From a virus: 51,201 bases of DNA. Below the pieces are notes generated by a model. That model made no database searches. It saw nothing but the letters and a program-made list of their open reading frames with translations, and was not told the origin of the DNA. The stretch is from positions 1 through 51,201 of the IMG/VR virus record IMGVR_UViG_3300030098_003235, one strand, 5' to 3'. The position numbers and the translations under genes were made by a program. This document shows, piece by piece, positions 38,279 through 45,226 of the stretch. How positions within the stretch are numbered: position 1 is the stretch's first letter; each line of letters begins with the position of its first letter.

Positions 38279-39112
38279 ATGACTGATACAAACTTAACAA
38301 CTGTTGAAGATTTAAATAGTATAAGCACAGAAAATCTTGCTGCCATGATGGGCCAAGTAGGTTTGGGTAAACCAGTAAACGCAGGTATACCTAGGCTTGC
38401 CATTGAACAGATGGCAGAAAATGATGAAGGTGAGCGTTTACCAAAAGGTAACATCAGGTTACGTGTTGATGGCGTTGACTATTACTTTGATAAAGATCCT
38501 CTTGTGCGTTTATATGCAAGGTATTTTGCTTACGATGCGTTTAATGCAGAGAACCCCAAAGAAAGTCCAAGAACAGTGATGAAGCCATCGCTGAAGGATG
38601 ACTTTCCTGACTCAAAGGGGGGAAACAAGTGTGGCAAACTTTCTGCACAGGAAGTCGATGCTTTACCTAAAGACTCTAGTTTACTAGCGGCACAAAAAGC
38701 GATTAAATGTACACAAATAGTTTATGGCTATGTGCATAGCGGAACTGCAAAAACTATTGAAGGTCAAGAACAGGACATGAGTGGTACACCTTTTGTATGG
38801 TCTGTGCGTGGCTCTGCTTTTCAACCTATATGGAATTACATAGGTAAACTTGGACAAAAGACTATAATGTTTTCAAGAGTTATTGAAATTAAGACCAAGC
38901 GTAATAAGATGGGTTCAGTAACTTATTTTACACCAGAACTTGAAGACATAGAAACTTTGCCTCTTAATGATGATGATGTTGGGCGTATCAATACGATTAT
39001 GGAAGATATTAAGAAGTATAATGATCGTATTGTTTCACAACATAAGGAGCATTTAAAAGATAAATTAACTTCTTCTGAATTTGATGTTAGTGACAGTTTG
39101 GAAGTTGCCTAG
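38279..39112 (+). CDS. Probable ssDNA-binding protein (277 aa)
   Basis: Located between polymerase and exonuclease genes, where single-strand binding proteins often stand. The core (GNIRLRVDGVDYYFDKDPLV, RLYARYFAYDAF, AIKCTQIVYGYVHSG, IMFSRVIEIKTKRNKMGS) is strand-rich. The C-terminus is acidic (SSEFDVSDSLEVA), as in ssDNA-binding proteins that recruit partners. No enzyme motif is present. I assign the role from position and composition; the exact family is not recognised. The stop overlaps the next GTG start. Confidence 0.65.
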   Translation: MTDTNLTTVEDLNSISTENLAAMMGQVGLGKPVNAGIPRLAIEQMAENDEGERLPKGNIRLRVDGVDYYFDKDPLVRLYARYFAYDAFNAENPKESPRTVMKPSLKDDFPDSKGGNKCGKLSAQEVDALPKDSSLLAAQKAIKCTQIVYGYVHSGTAKTIEGQEQDMSGTPFVWSVRGSAFQPIWNYIGKLGQKTIMFSRVIEIKTKRNKMGSVTYFTPELEDIETLPLNDDDVGRINTIMEDIKKYNDRIVSQHKEHLKDKLTSSEFDVSDSLEVA

Positions 39113-40008
39113 TGTCTTTACTTTTAAATCAAGTAAAGATATTTCTTGAGTCTGCGGCAAGGGGGAAGTCTAAAGGGATTTCCCCCGAACTCATACATGA
39201 ATTTAAAGAGTCGTGCGGTCAAGCACTTGAAAAACAATTTAATCAAGAGAATGTAAAAAGAATACGTATGTCTGCGTTGGGCAAGCCTTTGTGCCAACAA
39301 CAGATGGACATAAACTCTGATGCAGAGGAAGAAGTAGATTATACTCTGCTTATGAAGTTTCTCATGGGAGACTTGCTTGAAGCGTTAGCTATAGCGATTA
39401 TGAAGTCTGCTGGTGTTAACATAGAAAGTGAACAAGAGTCTGTAAATATTAAATTTAGTAAGGATGGAAAAAAGTTTGATAAAGTAACTGGCACTTATGA
39501 TGTGAAGATTGATGGTAAAGTTTATGATATTAAAACTGCATCACCTGCCGCATTTAACACAAAGTTTAGTAGCTTTGGTGGGTATACAAAAATAAAAGAG
39601 GATGATCCTTTTGGGTATATAATGCAAGGGTATCTTTACTCGGAAGCGTCTGGCAGTCCTTTTGGGGGATGGATAGCGATAAATAAAGCTACAGGTGAAT
39701 GGTCTGTATGCGAAACACCTGACATTACAGACAAAGATAAACAGGAAGCTCTTGATCTAGCAAAAAGTAATTTGTATAAGTTGTTAGATAAAAAACCATT
39801 TAAAAAATGTTTTAAGGATACAGTTGAAGTTGTTAAAAAACAAGGGCAACAAATAACTACAGGAAACAAACTTCTGCCTAAAAACTGTTCCTATTGTGGT
39901 TACAGAAAACATTGCTGGCCTAAATCGTCTTATGAAAGAAAGCCTTCCATACGAGAAGACTCCAAGGCCCACGCTTGGTACTCAGACTACATAACATCGG
40001 ATCTATAA
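39112..40008 (+). CDS. Cas4/RecB-like exonuclease with Fe-S Cys set (298 aa)
   Basis: PD-(D/E)XK core: MKFLMGDLLEALAIAIMKSA (helix with conserved E), then TGTYDVKIDGKVYDIKTASP (the D...I-K motif), then YIMQGYLYSEASG (Q-x-x-x-Y helix). Cysteines PLCQQQMD near the N-terminus and NCSYCGYRKHCWP near the C-terminus form the four-Cys iron-sulphur pattern of Cas4/AddB-like exonucleases. It starts at GTG 39112, which overlaps the TAG of the upstream gene. It may process host or replicating phage DNA for recombination. Confidence 0.85.
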   Translation: MSLLLNQVKIFLESAARGKSKGISPELIHEFKESCGQALEKQFNQENVKRIRMSALGKPLCQQQMDINSDAEEEVDYTLLMKFLMGDLLEALAIAIMKSAGVNIESEQESVNIKFSKDGKKFDKVTGTYDVKIDGKVYDIKTASPAAFNTKFSSFGGYTKIKEDDPFGYIMQGYLYSEASGSPFGGWIAINKATGEWSVCETPDITDKDKQEALDLAKSNLYKLLDKKPFKKCFKDTVEVVKKQGQQITTGNKLLPKNCSYCGYRKHCWPKSSYERKPSIREDSKAHAWYSDYITSDL

Positions 40009-40009
40009 T

Positions 40010-40444
40010 ATGCCATTGTATTTAACAGATAGAATATCTGAATTTGATATTGAACAAAATGATAGTGCTTATTTTGTATACTTTGATTCAATACGTCGAG
40101 ATAACAACAATGTTGCTACTCTTAGACTAAGAGATAAACATAACGGTGTGCCTATAGTCTATAGACATAATATGTCTGAAAATGGAAACTGGTCTTTGGA
40201 TAAATTTAAACTTGGTCAAGGCGACGTTGAACCTTCTATAGAGTTCAATAATTGTTTGGCTAAATTTAGTTCGCTTATATTGGAGAATAAACTTGTTGTG
40301 TTTCCTATGCACTCTTTTAATGTTATATTACATGGAATGTATTCGGATGTCAGTAATATATATAGAAAAGAAATAGAAAAAATTATTTCAAAATCATTAG
40401 CAAAGAAAGACTTTGTAAGTCATGCGTTATCGTTCAAGATTTGA
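40010..40444 (+). CDS. Hypothetical replication-unit protein (144 aa)
   Basis: MPLYLTDRISEFDIEQNDSA, then YFVYFDSIRRDNNNVATLRL and KLVVFPMHSFNVILHGMYSD: alternating strands and helices with no known motif. It sits one base after the exonuclease stop and overlaps the endonuclease I gene by 23 nt, so the three are probably translated together. It could be a partner of one of the two nucleases. Not recognised. Confidence 0.65.
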   Translation: MPLYLTDRISEFDIEQNDSAYFVYFDSIRRDNNNVATLRLRDKHNGVPIVYRHNMSENGNWSLDKFKLGQGDVEPSIEFNNCLAKFSSLILENKLVVFPMHSFNVILHGMYSDVSNIYRKEIEKIISKSLAKKDFVSHALSFKI

Positions 40445-40784
40445 AGCAGAAATAGCGAGAGCTTTATACGATAGAAATATAGACTTTACATATGAACCAG
40501 ATAAGATACCCTATCAACCAAAACCTAAAGTGTATATTCCAGATTTTTATGTTCCTGATAATAATTTTTACATTGAAGTTAAGGGAAGACTTTTTAGATC
40601 AGACAGAGTAAAACATACTTTAATAAAAGAGCAACACCCAGATTTAGAGGTAAAATTTCTTTTTCAAAATGCCAACCAAAAAATTTATAAAGGTTCTAAA
40701 ACTACTTACGCTGATTGGGCCGTTAAAAACGGTTTTGAATGGTCAGAGAGAGCAATACGAAAGGAATGGTTTAATGGAAGATGA
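40422..40784 (+). CDS. Endonuclease I, T7 gp3-like Holliday junction resolvase (120 aa)
   Basis: Cuts branched DNA and helps break down host DNA. The sequence follows T7 gp3 closely: SRFEAEIARALYDRNIDFTY, YIPDFYVPDNNFYIEVKGRL and IYKGSKTTYADWAVKNGFEW. Residues E8, D41, E52 and K54 align with the catalytic E20, D55, E65 and K67 of T7. Length is slightly less than T7's 149 residues, mainly at the ends. The start overlaps the upstream gene by 23 nt. Confidence 0.9.
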   Translation: MRYRSRFEAEIARALYDRNIDFTYEPDKIPYQPKPKVYIPDFYVPDNNFYIEVKGRLFRSDRVKHTLIKEQHPDLEVKFLFQNANQKIYKGSKTTYADWAVKNGFEWSERAIRKEWFNGR

Positions 40785-41127
40785 TGAAAACAAAATAGTA
40801 CCCCTGTTTGAAGACGAACAAAGAAATATCGCTATGGAATCAATGCAACTTGCAGAAGATAGGCTGTATATAGTTCTTCATGCCAAAGATGATGACAACG
40901 TGTCTTTACGAATGTACGACACAACAGATAGCGAAGACGTAACAGGGGCGCACGTTCTTCTTCATGGCTTGATGTACTTACTTGACAATAAATATGATGA
41001 AGTTGTAAACTATGGGCATGAAGCAATAGTAGAAAGTCTTGCGTATTTTGAAGAAGAAGAAGAAGATTTTAATGTTAAAAATATATCGGACAATGTAGTG
41101 AGTGTAAAATTTAGTAAGGATAATTAA
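40774..41127 (+). CDS. Acidic hypothetical protein (117 aa)
   Basis: Begins at ATG 40774 (MEDDENKIVPLFEDEQRNIA) with AAAGGA 8 nt before it. A longer frame from 40669 would read deep inside the endonuclease gene. The protein is very acidic with EDRLYIVLHAKDDDNVSLRM and a Glu run near the C-terminus (YFEEEEEDF). DNA mimicry is conceivable from the charge but there is no other support. Start overlaps endonuclease I by 11 nt; the next gene follows immediately. Confidence 0.7.
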   Translation: MEDDENKIVPLFEDEQRNIAMESMQLAEDRLYIVLHAKDDDNVSLRMYDTTDSEDVTGAHVLLHGLMYLLDNKYDEVVNYGHEAIVESLAYFEEEEEDFNVKNISDNVVSVKFSKDN

Positions 41128-41433
41128 ATGCCAAACGATTACCATTATCTTGAGCGAGAAGATAGAGATACGTACATAGTGAGAAGAATGAGAGAAGAGA
41201 AAAACAAAACTTTAGAAAGTCAAGTTGGGGGAGATCACTATAAGAAATGTTCCATACAACCTGTAGAATACATTCACGCAAATGATTTAGATTATTTTGA
41301 GGGTAATGTTATTAAGTACATTACTAGACACAGAGCAAAGGGAGAAGGTCGTAAAGACGTAGAAAAAGCTATTCACTATGCTCAATTAATATTAGCACTA
41401 CATTATAATGAGGGGGAAGTAAAAAATGGCTAA
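41128..41433 (+). CDS. DUF3310 family protein (101 aa)
   Basis: The family signature is plain: VGGDHYKKCSIQPVEYIHAN, DLDYFEGNVIKYITRHRAKG and EGRKDVEKAIHYAQLILALH. DUF3310 proteins are frequent in phages and are sometimes annotated as nucleotide-kinase-like or nucleotide-metabolism proteins, without firm function. Its position directly before the ribonucleotide reductase (8-nt overlap) supports a link to dNTP metabolism. Confidence 0.88.
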   Translation: MPNDYHYLEREDRDTYIVRRMREEKNKTLESQVGGDHYKKCSIQPVEYIHANDLDYFEGNVIKYITRHRAKGEGRKDVEKAIHYAQLILALHYNEGEVKNG

Positions 41434-43366
41434 TAATTATTTACCTACTTTGTATCAAGAGTTTATACATCTGTCACGTTACTCACGTTGGTTAAATGAG
41501 GAAGAGCGTAGAGAAACATGGCCCGAAACAGTAGGAAGATATTTTACTTTTTTTGAAGAACATTTAAAAGAATTACATGACTATAATATTCCGAGTAAAA
41601 CACTAAAAGAACTTGAAGAGGCCGTATTATCATTAAAAGTAATGCCCTCTATGCGGTGTTTAATGTCTGCTGGAGAAGCTCTCAAGCGAGAGAACATAGC
41701 AGGTTACAACTGTTCTTATGTGGCTATTGATCGTGTTCAAGCTTTTGATGAGGTCTTATATATACTTATGAATGGAACTGGTGTTGGTTTTAGTGTAGAA
41801 CGGCAGTTTGTTTCCAAGCTACCAGAAGTAGCAGAAGAGTTTCATCATTCTGATTCTGTTATACCTGTACCTGATAGCAAAATGGGCTGGGCAAAAGCAC
41901 TAAAGGAACTTATAGGTATGCTATATGTGGGGCAAATACCTAAGTGGGATATGTCAAAGGTACGTCCAGCAGGTGCGCCTCTTAAAGTTTTTGGCGGTAG
42001 AGCTTCTGGGCCAGAGCCATTGGAGTCTTTGTTTGAATTTTGTGTACAGATATTTCAAGGTGCCGCAGGGCGTAAACTTAATTCTATAGAGTGTCACGAT
42101 ATTGTGTGTAAGATAGGGGAGATCGTTGTAGTCGGTGGTGTACGTAGGTCTGCATTGATTAGCTTATCCAATCTATCTGATGACCGTATGCGCCATGCAA
42201 AAGCTGGGCAATGGTGGGAAGCTAATCCACAAAGAGCCTTGGCAAATAACTCTGCTTGTTATACAGAGAAGCCAGATATAGGTATTTTTATGGACGAGTG
42301 GAAAGCTCTCTATGATTCCAAGTCTGGTGAGCGTGGTATATTTAATCGTGAGTCTGCAATAAGAATGGCAAATAACAATGGTCGCAGAGAAACAAAGGGA
42401 TGGGAGTTTGGTACTAATCCATGCTCAGAGATTATATTAAGAGATCGTGAGTTTTGTAATCTATCTGAAGTTGTTGTGAGATCTGATGATAGCCCTGCGT
42501 CTTTAAAAGATAAAGTGCGAATGGCCTCTATTCTTGGAACTTTGCAGTCAACGTTAACTAATTTTAAATACGTATCTAAAACATGGAAGAAGAACTGTGA
42601 AGAAGAAAGACTCCTTGGTGTTTCTCTTACAGGAATAATGGATTGTTCGCATACAAATGGCAAGTATTTAAATCGCGCTGAACTTGGCGAACTTTTAGAA
42701 ACGTTAAAAGAGGTAGCAGTAGATACAAATAAAGAGTGGGCAAAGAAGATTGGCATACCCCAATCAGCGGCTGTAACTTGTGTCAAACCATCAGGCACTG
42801 TTAGTCAGCTTACGGATGCCGCCTCTGGTATTCACGCAAGACATAATCCTTTTTATATACGCACAGTAAGAGGAGATAAGAAAGATCCTCTAACAAAGAT
42901 GATGACAGAGTGCGGTTTTCCTGTAGAGAATGACGTTATGAAACCAGACCATACCTCTGTATTTTCATTTCCTATGAAGGTAGGTAGGGGCGCAGTATTT
43001 CGCACAGATATGTCTGCTATTGAGCAACTAGAGCTATGGCTTATATATCAGAAACATTGGTGCGAACATAAACCATCTGTAACAATCTCTGTCAAAGAAC
43101 ATGAATGGATTGATGTAGGAGCGTGGGTATACAAACACTTTGAGTACATGAGTGGTGTATCTTTTTTACCTTTTAGCGAACATACTTATCAACAGGCACC
43201 CTATCAAGATTGCTCTGAGACTGAATACAGAGAACTTCTTAGAAAAATGCCAAAGAATGTTGATTGGAGTAAATTATCTGAATGGGAAAGCGTAGATATG
43301 ACAACTTCTGCACAAGAGTTGGCGTGTACAGCAGGTGCTTGTGAAATAGTGGATATAGTATCATGA
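41426..43366 (+). CDS. nrdJ: Class II (adenosylcobalamin-dependent) ribonucleotide reductase (646 aa)
   Basis: Reduces ribonucleotides to deoxyribonucleotides for phage replication. Motifs: NIAGYNCSYVAIDRV (active-site Cys near 95), GTGVGFSVERQ, the catalytic finger loop FGTNPCSEIILRDREFCNLS (about residues 329-347), VKPSGTVSQLTDAASGIHAR and a C-terminal redox pair LACTAGACEIVD. There is no partner R2 subunit gene, and the layout fits the monomeric RTPR type of class II enzyme, which needs vitamin B12. Class II enzymes work with or without oxygen. It overlaps DUF3310 by 8 nt and the next gene by ATGA. Confidence 0.92.
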   Translation: MANNYLPTLYQEFIHLSRYSRWLNEEERRETWPETVGRYFTFFEEHLKELHDYNIPSKTLKELEEAVLSLKVMPSMRCLMSAGEALKRENIAGYNCSYVAIDRVQAFDEVLYILMNGTGVGFSVERQFVSKLPEVAEEFHHSDSVIPVPDSKMGWAKALKELIGMLYVGQIPKWDMSKVRPAGAPLKVFGGRASGPEPLESLFEFCVQIFQGAAGRKLNSIECHDIVCKIGEIVVVGGVRRSALISLSNLSDDRMRHAKAGQWWEANPQRALANNSACYTEKPDIGIFMDEWKALYDSKSGERGIFNRESAIRMANNNGRRETKGWEFGTNPCSEIILRDREFCNLSEVVVRSDDSPASLKDKVRMASILGTLQSTLTNFKYVSKTWKKNCEEERLLGVSLTGIMDCSHTNGKYLNRAELGELLETLKEVAVDTNKEWAKKIGIPQSAAVTCVKPSGTVSQLTDAASGIHARHNPFYIRTVRGDKKDPLTKMMTECGFPVENDVMKPDHTSVFSFPMKVGRGAVFRTDMSAIEQLELWLIYQKHWCEHKPSVTISVKEHEWIDVGAWVYKHFEYMSGVSFLPFSEHTYQQAPYQDCSETEYRELLRKMPKNVDWSKLSEWESVDMTTSAQELACTAGACEIVDIVS

Positions 43367-43830
43367 TAGAAGTTTCTGTAGATCCTAAAGTAATAGAGCT
43401 ATCAAAATCAAGAGCAATAAAGATGGGTGTAATAAATAACTCTATCATGCAAGGTGATGGATCTATAGCAGGTTTTGTAGGAGAGTATGTAACCGCAGAT
43501 ATACTTAACGGTGAGGTTATGGATACATACGATTATGATATACTGTTACGTAATTATGACACAGTAGATGTAAAGACTAAACGTGTCTCTTCAGCACCTA
43601 AAGATTATTATTCTTGTTCTGTTGCAAACTATAACACCAAGCAAAAATGTAACTACTATGCTTTTACAAGAGTTCTTAATAATATGAGCAAAGCGTGGTA
43701 CTTAGGAAAAATACATAGAGAGAGGTTTTACGACATAGCAACCTTTCATAAAAAAGGAGATGTTGATCCAGATAACAGTTTTATTTTTAGAGCAGACTGT
43801 TATAATATACCTATCAGGGAACTAGAGTAA
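43363..43830 (+). CDS. PD-(D/E)XK-like nuclease-fold protein (155 aa)
   Basis: IAGFVGEYVTADILNGEVMD (helix with conserved Glu), TYDYDILLRNYDTVDVKTKR (the D...D-V-K core) and YYAFTRVLNNMSKAWYLGKI. The order E, D, DxK suggests a restriction-endonuclease-like fold, as seen in unnamed proteins of other marine phages. Target is unknown; DNA end processing is a reasonable guess. The start overlaps the reductase stop by ATGA and the next gene by one base. Confidence 0.65.
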   Translation: MIEVSVDPKVIELSKSRAIKMGVINNSIMQGDGSIAGFVGEYVTADILNGEVMDTYDYDILLRNYDTVDVKTKRVSSAPKDYYSCSVANYNTKQKCNYYAFTRVLNNMSKAWYLGKIHRERFYDIATFHKKGDVDPDNSFIFRADCYNIPIRELE

Positions 43831-44063
43831 TGAGTAGTAAAAACAACATAGCACTTTTATATCAATTCAAAGTCAGTTTAAATACAAATGGAGAACTTGT
43901 TGTAGATTGGCAAGGCCCACCATCATCACATGATGTAATAAACGCATTTGATGAGTGGAATGAAGATTACGAACAGACAAAAAAAATAGCCTCGCTGTGC
44001 GATCACTTGCGAGACTATAGTAATTTTCAGTATGATGAGATTAGAAAGCTACTTTCTACCTAA
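43830..44063 (+). CDS. Hypothetical protein, last gene of replication unit (77 aa)
   Basis: MSSKNNIALLYQFKVSLNTN, then DWQGPPSSHDVINAFDEWNE and helices with SLCDHLRDYSNFQYDEI: acidic, unrecognised. It begins at the last base of the preceding stop (TAATG). Its stop codon touches the leftward terminator of the convergent lysis unit. Confidence 0.7.
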   Translation: MSSKNNIALLYQFKVSLNTNGELVVDWQGPPSSHDVINAFDEWNEDYEQTKKIASLCDHLRDYSNFQYDEIRKLLST

Positions 44064-44084
44064 AAAATAGCGATATCGACGCTA
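44062..44084 (-). terminator. Terminator of the leftward late/lysis unit
   Basis: Minus strand: TAGCG (44084-44080), loop TCGATAT, CGCTA (44072-44068), then T x6 (44067-44062). It abuts the end of the replication unit, so leftward transcription from the lysis genes should stop here, past the end of the rightward unit's own terminator. Confidence 0.7.
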
Positions 44085-44098
44085 GGTGGGGTAGAAGG

Positions 44099-44130
44099 CC
44101 CATACAGAAGAAAGTGGTTCTTTTGTAGGG
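44099..44130. ncRNA. Long hairpin in the overlap of two convergent transcripts
   Basis: CCC-A-TACAGAAGAA (44099-44112) pairs with TTCTTTTGTA-GGG (44118-44130): 13 bp with one bulge and one G-U pair, loop AGTGG. It lies in the ~130-nt gene-free region between convergent units and is in both mRNAs. It may stabilise 3' ends or be part of a small RNA; no tRNA-like fold is visible. Confidence 0.5.
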
Positions 44131-44163
44131 TAAGGGTGCCAAGACATAAGAGATAGATACTCT

Positions 44164-44191
44164 ACAGGGCTGTATGGCCCTGTTTTTTTTT
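44164..44191 (+). terminator. Rho-independent terminator of the replication unit
   Basis: Perfect stem ACAGGGC (44164-44170) / GCCCTGT (44177-44183) with loop TGTATG, followed by T x8. The preceding gene ends at 44063, leaving a ~130-nt untranslated tail. Confidence 0.9.
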
Positions 44192-44194
44192 AAA

Positions 44195-44569
44195 TTACTT
44201 GGCGTTTTCGTTATTTATAGCTTTTTCGTAGTATATTATGATTTGTTTTTGTTGTTCTATGTATCTTTTGATCTCAGACATATTAAGCGCAAGATTTTCA
44301 TAATCTCTTACACTTATTGCGTAGAATAAAAAGCTTCCTACATCTTTTTGATATTTTGTTTTAAATTTTTCAAAGTTTTCTTCTGTAACTACATAGAACT
44401 GTATGTCTGTCATATCGACAGGACGAGGGCGTGATTGTACAGGAATCTTTCTCTGTACTTCTATCGTGCTTACTTTTAGTTCTTTAGTTTTTTTCCAAAA
44501 GGTACAGCCACTATTTAGAATCAGGAGTGGTAATACGCTCAAGGCTATTAAGTAATTTCTTAGTGCCAT
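44195..44569 (-). CDS. Probable o-spanin (Rz1-like lipoprotein) (124 aa)
   Basis: Signal MALRNYLIALSVLPLLILNS ends at a Gly-Cys (GC, Cys22) typical of lipoprotein processing, then WKKTKELKVS. The mature part has PVQSRPRPVDMTDIQFYVVT and a helix SEIKRYIEQQKQIIIYYEKA, a pattern seen in unnamed marine phage proteins near lysis genes. Its first 59 bases overlap the i-spanin gene in another frame, as Rz/Rz1 pairs commonly do. It would anchor in the outer membrane. The residue at -3 (Asn) is atypical for a lipobox. Confidence 0.7.
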   Translation of the reverse strand: MALRNYLIALSVLPLLILNSGCTFWKKTKELKVSTIEVQRKIPVQSRPRPVDMTDIQFYVVTEENFEKFKTKYQKDVGSFLFYAISVRDYENLALNMSEIKRYIEQQKQIIIYYEKAINNENAK

Positions 44570-44897
44570 TGTTTATCTTCTTTTCTACTAAATCGGGTTT
44601 CTGTTGACTTAACCTTGTCAGGTCATGTTTTCTAAGTGCGCCTATCAATTTGTTTCTATACTTATTAGCTATCTCTAGCTTATTGTGAAGCCCTCTATTT
44701 AGTTTTTCAAATTTTTTTCTATCTTTTACCATAGTTTTAATAGTATGGTCTTGTTGTTGTTTTGCTGTTTCTAACTTAGCATTGTTCTTTGTAAGTATGT
44801 CAATACGTTCTTGAGTATCCTTATAGTAATAATATCCACCATAAGCGACAGATCCTACAAATCCTAAAACCATAATTAACATGTATACTTTTAACAT
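44511..44897 (-). CDS. Probable i-spanin (Rz-like) (128 aa)
   Basis: One N-terminal membrane segment (VYMLIMVLGFVGSVAYGGYY, about 4-23) followed by a long basic coiled coil (KLETAKQQQDHTIKTMVKDR, NRGLHNKLEIANKYRNKLIG). This is the layout of inner-membrane spanin subunits that fuse inner and outer membranes at lysis. It overlaps the lipoprotein gene by 59 nt and follows the EF-hand holin-like gene after 1 nt, giving a compact lysis set. Identification rests on topology and arrangement. Confidence 0.75.
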   Translation of the reverse strand: MLKVYMLIMVLGFVGSVAYGGYYYYKDTQERIDILTKNNAKLETAKQQQDHTIKTMVKDRKKFEKLNRGLHNKLEIANKYRNKLIGALRKHDLTRLSQQKPDLVEKKINNGTKKLLNSLERITTPDSK

Positions 44898-44898
44898 G

Positions 44899-45213
44899 CT
44901 ACTTACCTTTTGACATATAGGCAGTCATACCCATGTAAGCTCCCACAACTCCTGCCATTCCTATATAAAAAGTTGCAAAGAGTGATCCAAGTGCAGTTAT
45001 TCTTGAGTCAGGAAAGATAGGAAGAAATACAACAGCAGTAAAGACTATCATAACGATAAGGGATAACCATGCCATGCGACGTTGGGCATCCATTTTCTCT
45101 GCATTTTCTATTGCTTCCATAGCGGCTAATTCTGTATCACTAACCACTCCATCCCCATCAAGGTCTAGTTCAGAGTATTTACTATCTTTTTGTAATTTTT
45201 TTTGTCGGGCCAT
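44899..45213 (-). CDS. EF-hand membrane protein, probable holin (104 aa)
   Basis: A canonical EF-hand loop D17-L-D-G-D-G-V-V-S-D-T-E28 lies in the N-terminal soluble part. A helix and two membrane segments follow (about 48-66, MAWLSLIVMIVFTAVVFLP, and 76-96, GSLFATFYIGMAGVVGAYMG), ending SKGK. I recall similar EF-hand plus two-span proteins in marine phages. Position directly before the spanin pair supports a holin function; calcium-dependent timing is a speculation from the EF-hand. It follows the 1417 aa gene by 13 nt. Confidence 0.75.
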   Translation of the reverse strand: MARQKKLQKDSKYSELDLDGDGVVSDTELAAMEAIENAEKMDAQRRMAWLSLIVMIVFTAVVFLPIFPDSRITALGSLFATFYIGMAGVVGAYMGMTAYMSKGK

Positions 45214-45226
45214 GTTTCACCTATTT

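Noticed and set aside
42310-42798. Minus-strand frame of 162 codons
   Set aside because: Antisense to the ribonucleotide reductase, which has all its catalytic motifs in this interval.
44064-44194. tRNA or tmRNA in the gap between convergent units
   Set aside because: No T-loop, anticodon arm or CCA-type end can be folded; the hairpins are better explained as terminators and 3'-end structure.
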